Position numbers and translations under genes: made by a program
The notes under the pieces: model-generated
The model's database searches: none
What the model was told of the DNA's origin: nothing
The model's input: the letters and a program-made list of their open reading frames with translations, nothing else
Origin: Alistipes sp.
Lineage (GTDB): Bacteria > Bacteroidota > Bacteroidia > Bacteroidales > Rikenellaceae
DNA length: 10,679 nucleotides
Direction of reading: 5' to 3'
Assembly: GCA_017629615.1 (NCBI GenBank)
Contig: JAGBWT010000074.1
Span: 1 to 10,679 of the forward strand
Part shown: positions 1-6,593 of the stretch, piece after piece
How positions within the stretch are numbered: the first letter of the stretch is position 1
Layout: each line of letters opens with the position of its first letter

Positions 1-521
1 CAAACGGCACCGAGGTTATCAACGGCTACACATACCAATATTGGGATATGCCAGTAAATGCTAACGACAGCAAGTTCAACGTTATCGTTAACAATGGTAC
101 AAGCCAGACAAGCGACTTTGGTCCGCTTACCCTCTCGAGCGATATCTACTTGTTGCTCAACAGCACCACCGTTTCGGTGATTGAGGACATCAACAACCCA
201 GAGCCTGCAACTCCTATCCTGAAGTGCAAGATTTACGCAACCACTACCCTCTCGTGGTCGAATATGAACATCTACGCTTGGGGTGGTATCGCGACTGCCG
301 GCTGGCCTGGTAGCGCAATGACCAAGGAGACTATCAATGGTACTACCTACTACTCGTATGAGGTTGATAAGGGTGTATCGGGTAGCATCATCTTTAACAA
401 CGGTTCGGCACAGACCGTCGATGTTACAGGTGTTTCGGTTACAAGCGATGTATTCTACAAAATCAACACCACTCAATCGGGTGGCAAGTACACCGTTACA
501 AAGATTGCCGACCCACGTTAA
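1..521 (+). CDS. C-terminal part of a carbohydrate-binding protein with tandem CBM26-like modules (partial)
   Basis: The reading frame is open from base 3 to the TAA at 519-521 and has no start in the window, so the N-terminal part lies upstream; 172 residues are visible. Two related segments can be seen. The first (about residues 1-60) is the tail of one module, and the second (about 73-170) looks complete, with an aromatic-rich core (IYAWGG, then GWPGSAMT) followed by NGTTYYSYEV and a closing IIFNNGSAQT strand. The first segment repeats this ending as NGYTYQYWDM and VIVNNGTSQT. The pattern W-P-G-x-x-M, then Y-x-Y-x-V, then F/V-N-N-G resembles starch-binding CBM26-type beta-sandwich modules found at the C-terminus of SusE/SusF-like lipoproteins or GH13 amylases in Bacteroidota. 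By inference it is secreted or surface-exposed and binds alpha-glucan. The catalytic or anchoring part is not visible, so the full protein type is uncertain. A strong terminator follows 22 bases after the stop. Confidence 0.7.
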   Translation, partial: NGTEVINGYTYQYWDMPVNANDSKFNVIVNNGTSQTSDFGPLTLSSDIYLLLNSTTVSVIEDINNPEPATPILKCKIYATTTLSWSNMNIYAWGGIATAGWPGSAMTKETINGTTYYSYEVDKGVSGSIIFNNGSAQTVDVTGVSVTSDVFYKINTTQSGGKYTVTKIADPR

Positions 522-542
522 TCGGCAGTCGTAACGACAAAC

Positions 543-580
543 AATCAGCCCGACCTTTTGCAGGTCGGGCTGATTTCTTT
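543..580 (+). terminator. Strong intrinsic terminator after the carbohydrate-binding gene
   Basis: Bases 543-556 pair perfectly with 562-575 (14 bp, GC-rich centre) around the 5-base loop TTTGC, followed by a short T-rich run (TTTCTTTTA). It lies directly downstream of the stop at 521. Read on the minus strand it is followed by TTGTTTGT, so it may also stop leftward transcripts from the rubredoxin-like gene. Confidence 0.88.
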
Positions 581-630
581 TATCCACGCTTCGCGTCTCG
601 CGTAGAGGAGCTTTATAGCAGGGGCGATAA

Positions 631-744
631 CTAATCGATTTCTACAAACTTCTCTGTCGGAACTTTGCACAAAGGACATCTTACAGGAGCCTCTTCACCC
701 TCGTGAACATAACCACATACTGTACAACGAAATTTCTTTTCCAT
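631..744 (-). CDS. Stand-alone rubredoxin-like mini-protein (37 aa)
   Basis: The ATG at 744 (reading leftward) opens a 37-residue frame ending at TAG (631-633). It starts MEKKFRCTVCGYVHEG and continues to RCPLCKVPTEKF. The paired motifs C7-x2-C10-G-Y and C23-P-x-C26 are the four iron ligands of a rubredoxin-type Fe(SCys)4 knuckle. The wording CGYVHEG...APxxCPxCKxP is that of the C-terminal rubredoxin domain of rubrerythrin rather than of classical 52-54 residue rubredoxins. Family members are electron carriers, usually in peroxide or oxygen detoxification in anaerobes; that role here is inferred. No rubrerythrin diiron domain precedes it: upstream is an AT-rich leader with a good promoter, so it is an independent gene. 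It is too short for most gene finders. A zinc-binding role cannot be excluded. Confidence 0.85.
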   Translation of the reverse strand: MEKKFRCTVCGYVHEGEEAPVRCPLCKVPTEKFVEID

Positions 745-789
745 AATATTTGAGTTTTATTGGTTAATAATATTTTTGTTTTGCTACTG

Positions 790-821
790 CAAAGATAAGC
801 ATAATTTATAATATTCGCAAA
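790..821 (-). promoter_or_regulatory. Bacteroidota-type promoter of the rubredoxin-like gene
   Basis: On the minus strand the -7 box TATCTTTG (top-strand 790-797) matches TAnnTTTG exactly and a TTTG -33 box (top 818-821) lies 20 bases upstream of it. Transcription would begin near 783, giving an AT-rich leader of about 40 bases before the ATG at 744, with no Shine-Dalgarno sequence. This supports the small gene being real and expressed on its own. Confidence 0.7.
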
Positions 822-846
822 TTGTATTTTCTTATACTATAATAGG

Positions 847-1800
847 CTATTCCAATATCACCGAACGGAGGAAATACTCTATATCGGCCACGTCCGACGA
901 ATCCTTAACCATAACCACCTTGCGAGCATCGAGCAGATACATCGAAGGGATTGCACGCAGGTCGTAGAGACGGTCACGCTCGATTACGCACCCCTTATCG
1001 TAGCCGTTAATCCACCCCTTTGGCAGTGGGTGACGACGCCACTCCGCAAGGTCGCGGTCGGGATAGATGGCCAATATCTTCAACTTACCGCTCTTGATAA
1101 ATCGCTCGACGATAGGCGAAGCAAGCAGGTCGGCCTGAATATCGCGACACATCGGGCAACCAGGAGTATTGATATAGAGCAGCACAAAGTCGCACTTCAA
1201 TCCATAGAGCGAACCACTACGCCCCGAAGCAAGCGTATATCGGAAATCGTTAGCCTTGTGGCCGATGCGGTTTTGGCTCGCCATTTCGAGGTCGTACTGC
1301 GGAGCCATACGCTCATACTCATCGTAGTAGGGCGAGCCGAGCAGAACTTCGAGGGCTGCGATATAGAGCTCATCGCTACGAAATGGAGAATTGGGGTCGT
1401 GCAACAGCGCCTCCGACATCGAAGCGAAGCGGTCAAGCATCGTACGCGACACGGCAGCACGCTGCATCAAGCCTCGAACCGACTCCCCATCTTGTCGGCC
1501 GACACAACTCTGAATCCACGTTGCATAGGCCTTCAACAGCGCAGTCGAATCGACACGCGTCAAAGAGAGCGTATCGGCAAAATCAAATCTGTCCCAAAAG
1601 TGCGCCTTGACATATTCGCCACGGTGCTGCGGAGCAATATGTGACGGCACTGCAACATAGGGAAATTCTCGCGTCGAAGCCTCCACCGACTGCTCAACAG
1701 CTTCGTCTCGGGAGCTATTCTGCTTATCGGCACGATTGATACACGAAGCTCCAAAAAGCATTGTCATTACCATAATATATATATAGGAGTTACGCATCAT
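847..1800 (-). CDS. DUF5106-like thioredoxin-fold lipoprotein
   Basis: 317 residues. The N-terminus is a lipoprotein signal peptide: a short Arg-containing start, a hydrophobic stretch and the lipobox LFGASC, with C20 the predicted lipidated cysteine. Residues about 45-180 form a helical region resembling the DUF5106 domain common in Bacteroidota. Residues about 180-317 are a thioredoxin/TlpA-like domain with the strand FVLLYINTPGC, the redox pair C215-P-M-C218, and the cis-proline loop AIPSMYLL (P285) expected of this fold. The protein is therefore probably an envelope thiol-disulfide oxidoreductase; its partner is unknown. It has two additional Cys (C99, C203) and C271. The ATG at 1800 was chosen because it gives a complete signal peptide; a second ATG follows immediately at 1797. 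A terminator upstream separates it from the TPR gene, so it needs its own promoter. No terminator is obvious after its stop. Confidence 0.82.
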   Translation of the reverse strand: MMRNSYIYIMVMTMLFGASCINRADKQNSSRDEAVEQSVEASTREFPYVAVPSHIAPQHRGEYVKAHFWDRFDFADTLSLTRVDSTALLKAYATWIQSCVGRQDGESVRGLMQRAAVSRTMLDRFASMSEALLHDPNSPFRSDELYIAALEVLLGSPYYDEYERMAPQYDLEMASQNRIGHKANDFRYTLASGRSGSLYGLKCDFVLLYINTPGCPMCRDIQADLLASPIVERFIKSGKLKILAIYPDRDLAEWRRHPLPKGWINGYDKGCVIERDRLYDLRAIPSMYLLDARKVVMVKDSSDVADIEYFLRSVILE

Positions 1801-1804
1801 AATA

Positions 1805-1812
1805 CAAAGTTA
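1805..1812 (-). promoter_or_regulatory. Candidate -7 box abutting the lipoprotein start
   Basis: The minus strand reads TAACTTTG, an exact TAnnTTTG match, ending only 4 bases before the ATG at 1800. There is no TTTG at the usual -33 distance (the nearest lies only 11 bases away). It is the only such match between the upstream terminator and the gene. If functional, the transcript would start at or just inside the first ATG. Confidence 0.35.
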
Positions 1813-1843
1813 TCAATTTTTGGCAAAATTTTCGATTTAGCAC

Positions 1844-1879
1844 AAAAAAAATCGGCTTGCCGAAACTCGACAAGCCGAA
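1844..1879 (-). terminator. Intrinsic terminator after the TPR gene
   Basis: Read on the minus strand, bases 1878-1871 (TCGGCTTG) pair with 1859-1852 (CAAGCCGA), an 8-bp stem extended by an A-T pair at the base, with an 11-base loop. A run of eight T follows (top-strand A at 1844-1851). It lies 24 bases downstream of the TPR gene stop, in the correct orientation. Confidence 0.88.
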
Positions 1880-1902
1880 TCTTATAGCAAACTTCGTTCC
1901 GA

Positions 1903-2883
1903 CTATTTGCTCAACTCTGCAAGAGCTGTCTTTGCAGCCTCAACGCTATTGCCGGATACAACCTTCTGCAAATACTCCATAGCCTTCGCCTTCAACGCAG
2001 CGTCCTTGTTACCACCTGCGTTATACTTTGCGTTATAAGCGGCACCAATGATGAAGTATACGTCGCTCTGGTCGCCAGCCTCGGTCTGTGCCGCAGCAGC
2101 GTTATCGCCCAACTCGATTACCTTGTCGTAAGCCTTCTTGTTGTTGTAAGCCTGCAAACGAATCTTCTCGGCCAATGCCGAAGCAGGATTGGTTGCGAGC
2201 ATCGACTCTGCCATAGCGATAATACCATCGTGCTCACCAGCCTGCTGCATACGAGCAACCTCATTGTTGGTATACATAGCCATCTTCTCCTTTGCCGACG
2301 AAATAGCAGCAGCGTAACGAGTAGGATTCAAGCCGCAGATGTTCTCACAAACGCCCATACCCTTCTGATACTCACCAAGCTTGAAGTAGCTCTCGGCCAA
2401 GTAGAGTGCCATATCGGTATTACGAGGATTGGCTGCATAGCCCTTCTCGAAAACTGCTACTGCCGCAGCATAATCACCTGCATTGAACGCCTTACCGCCC
2501 TGTGCCTGGTAGCACTTTGCAATCCAGCTGTTAGCTTTGAGCTTCGACTGCTGGTCGCCATAGAGTTCTGCCTTGTCGGCCGACTTCGAGAACTTCTCGA
2601 TAGCCTCATCGAACTTACCGCTCTTGATAGCTACACCACCCAACTGGAAATAGCAGGTTGGGATATACTTCTTCGACGCAGCTACGCAGTTCAATACGTT
2701 GCTATCCTCCGAATCAATACCACCCTTAACAACATCTTCGAATGCCGTCAAAGCGGTTGCCCACTGCTTTGCTTGAAGAGCAGCTGTACCCTGATTGTAC
2801 TTCTCGATAATTTCACCTGTACTTTGAGCCGACGCTGCAACAAACGACAAGAGCGCAACGGCCATCATAACGAGTTTTTTCAT
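1903..2883 (-). CDS. Secreted tetratricopeptide-repeat protein
   Basis: 326 residues. The start MKKLVMMAVALLSFVAASAQ is a classical Sec signal peptide with probable cleavage after ASA or AQ (residues 19-20), so the protein is exported, probably to the periplasm. The mature part is a helical TPR-like array: recognisable units at about 24-57 (YNQGTAALQAKQWATALTAFE), 73-106, 117-151 (AFNAGDYAAAVAVFEKGYAANP), 152-187 (ALYLAESYFKLGEYQKGM) and a C-terminal pair near 269-312. TPR proteins scaffold protein complexes; no catalytic motif is seen and the partner is unknown. It has its own promoter next to the tadA stop and its own terminator, so it is largely monocistronic, with possible read-through from tadA. 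The ATG at 2883 is fixed by the signal peptide and the promoter distance. Confidence 0.85.
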   Translation of the reverse strand: MKKLVMMAVALLSFVAASAQSTGEIIEKYNQGTAALQAKQWATALTAFEDVVKGGIDSEDSNVLNCVAASKKYIPTCYFQLGGVAIKSGKFDEAIEKFSKSADKAELYGDQQSKLKANSWIAKCYQAQGGKAFNAGDYAAAVAVFEKGYAANPRNTDMALYLAESYFKLGEYQKGMGVCENICGLNPTRYAAAISSAKEKMAMYTNNEVARMQQAGEHDGIIAMAESMLATNPASALAEKIRLQAYNNKKAYDKVIELGDNAAAAQTEAGDQSDVYFIIGAAYNAKYNAGGNKDAALKAKAMEYLQKVVSGNSVEAAKTALAELSK

Positions 2884-2935
2884 AATCTTTAAGTATACTT
2901 TTATTTGTTAATTTTGAGTCGATTTCAACAATTCG

Positions 2936-2966
2936 CAAAGGTATAACTTTTCTTTGATATTTCAAA
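2936..2966 (-). promoter_or_regulatory. Bacteroidota-type promoter of the TPR gene
   Basis: On the minus strand the -7 box TACCTTTG (top 2936-2943) and a -33 TTTG (top 2963-2966) are separated by 19 bases, the canonical arrangement. The -33 box begins two bases after the tadA stop codon. The leader to the ATG at 2883 is about 45 bases, AT-rich, without a Shine-Dalgarno sequence. Confidence 0.7.
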
Positions 2967-2968
2967 AT

Positions 2969-3415
2969 TTAACGCAACCGAGCAAAGAAATCGACCATAA
3001 GTTTCTCGCACTCTTCTGCCAAAACTCCTGATAACACAACGCTCCGCGGGTGGAGAATATTGCCCGCAACGCTCGAAAAGCCACGTTTTTTGTCCGATGC
3101 GCCATATACAATGCGACCAATTTGGCTCCAAGCCAAAGCCCCTGCGCACATCACACAAGGCTCGACCGTAACGTATAGCGTGCAGTCGGTCAGATACTTA
3201 CCGCCAGGCGTCGATGATGCCGCCGTGATAGCTTGAATCTCGGCGTGGGCAGTAACATCGACAAGCGTCTCGACCAAATTATGACCTCGGCCAACAACCC
3301 TGTCACCTGCAACAATAATAGCTCCCACAGGTACCTCGTCGCTATCAAATGCCTTTTGAGCCTCAATTAGGGCTAAACGCATATATTTTTCGTCGATTTC
3401 ACGAGAAACTTCCAT
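2969..3415 (-). CDS. tadA: tRNA-specific adenosine deaminase TadA
   Basis: 148 residues from the ATG at 3415, the normal size for TadA. It deaminates adenosine 34 to inosine in the anticodon wobble position, chiefly of tRNA-Arg(ACG), in the cytoplasm. Zinc-deaminase motifs are intact: H57-A-E59 with the proton-shuttling Glu in TAHAEIQA, and P86-C87-x-x-C90 in EPCVMCAGAL, giving the His/Cys/Cys zinc site. VPVGAIIV and GRGHN (substrate pocket) are also as in the family. The frame remains open upstream to an ATG at 3490, but those 25 extra residues would run into aspS on the other strand and lack family resemblance, so 3415 is preferred. It is divergent from aspS across 60 bases. No terminator separates it from the TPR gene downstream. 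Confidence 0.95.
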   Translation of the reverse strand: MEVSREIDEKYMRLALIEAQKAFDSDEVPVGAIIVAGDRVVGRGHNLVETLVDVTAHAEIQAITAASSTPGGKYLTDCTLYVTVEPCVMCAGALAWSQIGRIVYGASDKKRGFSSVAGNILHPRSVVLSGVLAEECEKLMVDFFARLR

Positions 3416-3423
3416 AATTTTAT

Positions 3424-3431
3424 TACTTTTG
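3424..3431 (+). promoter_or_regulatory. Candidate -7 box for aspS
   Basis: TACTTTTG matches TAnnTTTG and lies 44 bases before the aspS ATG, giving a typical leader. No clear TTTG lies at the -33 distance, so the call rests on one box and position. Confidence 0.4.
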
Positions 3432-3447
3432 TAGGTTAAATATCGGA

Positions 3448-3455
3448 CAAAGATA
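3448..3455 (-). promoter_or_regulatory. Candidate -7 box for tadA
   Basis: The minus strand reads TATCTTTG, an exact TAnnTTTG match 32 bases before the tadA ATG at 3415. A matching -33 TTTG is missing. Together with the box at 3424-3431 this would place the two divergent start points within a few bases of each other. Confidence 0.4.
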
Positions 3456-3475
3456 CAAAAATAAATATAAAGCCT

Positions 3476-5233
3476 ATGTACAGAAGTCATAATTGCGGTG
3501 AGTTAAGAGCCGCAAACGTAAATCAGAGCGTCACTCTTGCCGGTTGGGTACAAAAGGTGCGCAACCTCGGTGCAATGACCTTTATCGACCTGCGCGACCG
3601 CTACGGCATCACACAGATTGTTGTCGAGGAGAACTCGGCCGAGGAGACTCGCGCCAATGCAGCTCGTCTCGGTCGCGAATTTGTCATTCAGGTTACGGGC
3701 CGCGTTATCGAGCGCGAATCGAAGAACCCAAAGATGGCAACGGGCGACATTGAGGTTGCTGCCGAAAAGATTAACATTCTGACCGAGTCGGTACTGCCTC
3801 CATTCACAATCGAAGAGAATTCGGACGGAGGCGATGACCTGCGTATGAAGTATCGCTACCTCGACCTGCGTCGTCCGCCATTGCAGCGCAATATGATTCT
3901 CCGCCACAAGATGGCACAGGAGATTCGCCGCTTCCTCGACTCGGAGGGATTCCTCGAAATCGAGACCCCATACCTCATCAAATCGACGCCGGAGGGTGCT
4001 CGCGACTTTATCGTACCAAGCCGTATGAACCCTAACGAGTTCTACGCCCTTCCACAATCGCCTCAAACTTTGAAGCAGTTGTTGATGGTTGCAGGCTACG
4101 ACCGCTATTTCCAAATCGTACGCGGTTTCCGCGATGAGGACCTTCGTGCCGACCGTCAGCCGGAGTTTACCCAAATCGACTGCGAGATGTCGTTTATCGA
4201 GCAGGAGGACGTATTGGAGATTTTCGAGCGTTGGGCAAAGCATATGTTCAAGAGCGTCTTGGGCGTAGAATTTAACGAGCCTTTGCGCCGTATGCCGTGG
4301 ATTGAGGCGATGGAGAAGTATGGCTCGGATAAGCCGGACTTGCGCTTCGGTATGGAGTTTGCCGACATTACCGACCTCGCTCACGGACACTCGTTCTCGG
4401 TATTCGACGATGCGGAGTATGTAGTAGGTTTTGCCGCTACGGGCTGCGCAGCCTATACCCGTAAGCAAATCGACGCATTGACCGAGTATGTTAAGCGTCC
4501 GCAAGTTGGTGCAAAGGGTTTGGTTTGGATTCGTGTCGAAGAGGGCGGCATCAAGTCGTCGATTGACAAGTTCTTCTCGCCCGAGGAGTTGCAGGCTATC
4601 GCCGAGCGTCTTGGAGCAAAGGCCGGTGACCTCTGCCTTATTCTCTGTGGCAAGAAGTTCAAGGCCCTCACACAACTCTGCGCACTTCGTCTGCACGTTG
4701 CCGAGCAGTTGGGTCTGCGCGACCCGAAGAAGTTTGCGCCACTTTGGGTTATCGACTTCCCTATGTTCGAGTGGGACGAGGAGACCGAGCGTTTCTACGC
4801 TATGCACCACCCATTCACATCGCCAAAGCCGGAAGATGTCGAGTTTTTGGAGAGCGACCCTGCACGCGTACGTGCCAACGCCTACGACTTCGTTTGCAAC
4901 GGCACAGAGCTGGGTGGTGGTTCGATTCGTATCCACGACGCACAGTTGCAGTCGCAGATATTCAAGTGCCTCGGCTTTACGCCAGAGCAGGCCGAAGCAC
5001 AATTCGGCTTCCTCATCAATGCCTTCCGTTACGGCGCGCCACCGCACGGTGGTTTGGCTTTCGGTTTCGACCGTCTCTGCTCGTTGTTTGGTGGCTCGGA
5101 GTCGATTCGCGACTACATCGCCTTCCCAAAGAACAACGCAGGTCGCGACGTAATGCTCGATGGCCCTTCGCCTGTTGCACAGGAGCAACTCGACGAGCTC
5201 TACCTCTCGCTTGTTACGCCTGCCGAGAAGTAG
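3476..5233 (+). CDS. aspS: Aspartyl-tRNA synthetase
   Basis: 585 residues, full length for the bacterial type. It charges tRNA-Asp with aspartate in the cytoplasm. Domains in order: an N-terminal OB-fold anticodon-binding domain (about 1-110, beginning [17 protein letters not shown] and containing FIDLRD); the class II catalytic core with motif 1 around 146-165 (GFLEIETP), motif 2 at 217-235 ([18 protein letters not shown]); the bacterial GAD-type insertion at about 295-410; and motif 3 at 526-534 (GLAFGFDRL). HHPFTSP (444-450) and [10 protein letters not shown] are also standard. The anticodon-loop contact segment reads RNLGA with Leu at position 31; in the literature Leu there is associated with discriminating enzymes and His with non-discriminating ones, so strict Asp specificity is inferred. 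It is divergent from tadA and followed by its own terminator. Confidence 0.98.
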   Translation: MYRSHNCGELRAANVNQSVTLAGWVQKVRNLGAMTFIDLRDRYGITQIVVEENSAEETRANAARLGREFVIQVTGRVIERESKNPKMATGDIEVAAEKINILTESVLPPFTIEENSDGGDDLRMKYRYLDLRRPPLQRNMILRHKMAQEIRRFLDSEGFLEIETPYLIKSTPEGARDFIVPSRMNPNEFYALPQSPQTLKQLLMVAGYDRYFQIVRGFRDEDLRADRQPEFTQIDCEMSFIEQEDVLEIFERWAKHMFKSVLGVEFNEPLRRMPWIEAMEKYGSDKPDLRFGMEFADITDLAHGHSFSVFDDAEYVVGFAATGCAAYTRKQIDALTEYVKRPQVGAKGLVWIRVEEGGIKSSIDKFFSPEELQAIAERLGAKAGDLCLILCGKKFKALTQLCALRLHVAEQLGLRDPKKFAPLWVIDFPMFEWDEETERFYAMHHPFTSPKPEDVEFLESDPARVRANAYDFVCNGTELGGGSIRIHDAQLQSQIFKCLGFTPEQAEAQFGFLINAFRYGAPPHGGLAFGFDRLCSLFGGSESIRDYIAFPKNNAGRDVMLDGPSPVAQEQLDELYLSLVTPAEK

Positions 5234-5250
5234 CATAAACAGGATAGACC

Positions 5251-5287
5251 AAAAGCCTGACCAACAACCCATTGGGCAGGCTTTTTG
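5251..5287 (+). terminator. Intrinsic terminator after aspS
   Basis: AAAAGCCTG (5251-5259) pairs with CAGGCTTTT (5277-5285), with an inner CCAA/TTGG stem (5261-5264 with 5272-5275) across one mismatch and a 7-base loop. The 3' arm ends in TTTTTG. It lies 17 bases after the aspS stop and 24 before the rarA start, so rarA depends on read-through or on a promoter I cannot identify. Confidence 0.8.
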
Positions 5288-5311
5288 TTCGCAAGTCAAA
5301 AACGATAACCT

Positions 5312-6586
5312 ATGGCAACACCTTTGGCAGAGAGGCTTCGCCCTCAAAAACTCGAAGATTATATCGGCCAGCAACATTTGGTCGGTAGTGATGGTGTTTT
5401 TCGCCGCTTCATCGAGGCGGGGAATGTGCCGTCGTTTATCTTGTGGGGACCTCCCGGGGTCGGAAAGACAACGTTGGCGAAGATTGTTGCCAACGAATTG
5501 GGGCGACCATTCTTCACCCTCTCGGCCGTAACCTCGGGTGTAAAGGAGGTGCGCGAAGTTATCGAACAGGCCAAGCGACAGCAGTTCTTCAACTCGGCTA
5601 CTCCACTGCTCTTTATCGACGAGATTCACCGCTTCAACAAATCGCAGCAAGATTCTCTGCTCGGAGCTGTCGAGCAAGGCATCGTAACGCTGATTGGTGC
5701 AACGACCGAGAACCCTTCGTTTGAGGTTATATCGCCACTTTTGAGCCGTTGCCAGGTCTATACGCTCCGTCCGATGAACGACGAGCAGTTGGAGCAACTG
5801 CTACAACGCGCACTCTCGACTGACGAGCAGTTGCGCCAGCGTGAAATCATTGTCGAGGAGCGCGAGGCTTTGTTCCGTTTCTCGGGTGGCGATGCACGCA
5901 AGTTACTCAACATTCTCGACATCATCATCAACGCCTCGGAGGGTTGCATCACAATCAACAACCAAAGCGTCACGGAGGCCCTGCAACAAAACATCGCCCT
6001 CTACGACAAGAGTGGCGAACAGCACTACGACGTTATCTCGGCTTTTATCAAGAGCGTAAGAGGTAGCGACCCGAATGCAGCCATCTACTATCTGGCCCGT
6101 ATGTTGGCAGGAGGAGAAGAGCCTCGATTTATTGCTCGACGACTCGTTATCCTCGCATCGGAGGATATTGGGCTCGCCAACCCCAATGCATTGTTATTGG
6201 CCAACGCCTGCTTCGATACCGTTCACAAGATTGGTATGCCCGAGGCACGCATTACGCTGGCCGAAACGACCATCTATCTGGCCACATCGCCAAAAAGCAA
6301 CTCGGCCTACGCTGCCATAAACGAGGCTTTGGCCTTTGTCGGTCACGACACAACCAACCGCCCCGTACCACTGCACCTGCGCAATGCTGTCACCGACCTG
6401 ATGAGCGACGAGGGTTATGGCAAGGATTACAAATATGCCCACGATTTTGCCGGCAACTTTGTCGAGCAGGAGATTATGCCAGACTCGTTGCAAGGCAAAC
6501 AATTCTACCACCCCAACACAACCAACCCTACCGAGCAACGCATAGCTTCGCGGATTGACGAGTTGTGGAGGGGGAAATACAAATAG
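5312..6586 (+). CDS. rarA: Replication-associated recombination protein A (RarA/MgsA AAA+ ATPase)
   Basis: 424 residues, typical of the family. RarA is a clamp-loader-like AAA+ ATPase acting at stalled replication forks. Visible: N-terminal MATPLAERLRPQKLEDYIGQ; Walker A G46-P-P-G-V-G-K52-T53; Walker B LLFIDEIH (99-106) followed by RFNKSQQD; sensor 1 GATTENPSF (129-137); arginine finger region LLSRCQVY (R146); and the C-terminal MgsA domain with the characteristic HLRNAVTDLM and GYGKDYKYAHDF stretch, ending in IDELWRGKYK. Nothing is missing. The ATG at 5312 matches the conserved N-terminus. It heads a compact rightward gene run; the next gene starts 7 bases after its stop. No TAnnTTTG box is visible between the aspS terminator and this start. 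Confidence 0.96.
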   Translation: MATPLAERLRPQKLEDYIGQQHLVGSDGVFRRFIEAGNVPSFILWGPPGVGKTTLAKIVANELGRPFFTLSAVTSGVKEVREVIEQAKRQQFFNSATPLLFIDEIHRFNKSQQDSLLGAVEQGIVTLIGATTENPSFEVISPLLSRCQVYTLRPMNDEQLEQLLQRALSTDEQLRQREIIVEEREALFRFSGGDARKLLNILDIIINASEGCITINNQSVTEALQQNIALYDKSGEQHYDVISAFIKSVRGSDPNAAIYYLARMLAGGEEPRFIARRLVILASEDIGLANPNALLLANACFDTVHKIGMPEARITLAETTIYLATSPKSNSAYAAINEALAFVGHDTTNRPVPLHLRNAVTDLMSDEGYGKDYKYAHDFAGNFVEQEIMPDSLQGKQFYHPNTTNPTEQRIASRIDELWRGKYK

Positions 6587-6593
6587 TGCTGAA

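Noticed and set aside
580..610. Short CGCG-rich inverted sequence (ACGCTTCGCGTCTCGCGT) after the first terminator
   Set aside because: Only a 4-5 bp imperfect stem is possible and no T run or repeat copies accompany it; insufficient for a regulatory or repeat call.
1030..1644. 204-residue open frame on the plus strand
   Set aside because: Lies entirely opposite the thioredoxin-fold lipoprotein, which has a lipobox, CPMC and cis-Pro in the correct order; the plus-strand product is basic and featureless.
2230..2892. 220-residue open frame on the plus strand
   Set aside because: Complement of the TPR gene; that gene has signal peptide, promoter and terminator on the minus strand, while this frame has none.
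3416..3490. 25-residue N-terminal extension of TadA
   Set aside because: Would run across the divergent promoter region and the aspS start; the extension has no family resemblance and the ATG at 3415 gives the normal TadA N-terminus.
5288..5311. Promoter for rarA between the aspS terminator and the rarA ATG
   Set aside because: No TAnnTTTG box is present; the TTTTTG at 5282-5287 belongs to the terminator arm and has no -7 partner.
3503..5797. 764-residue open frame on the minus strand, opposite aspS and the start of rarA
   Set aside because: It is antisense to two unmistakable conserved genes across their length, has no recognisable domain, no promoter or signal, and low-complexity Leu/Arg/Cys composition expected from the complement of a codon-biased gene.
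6555..6593. Upstream start for the alpha/beta-hydrolase, overlapping rarA
   Set aside because: The 13 extra residues precede a complete signal peptide that begins with MRRLF at 6594, 7 bases after the rarA stop.
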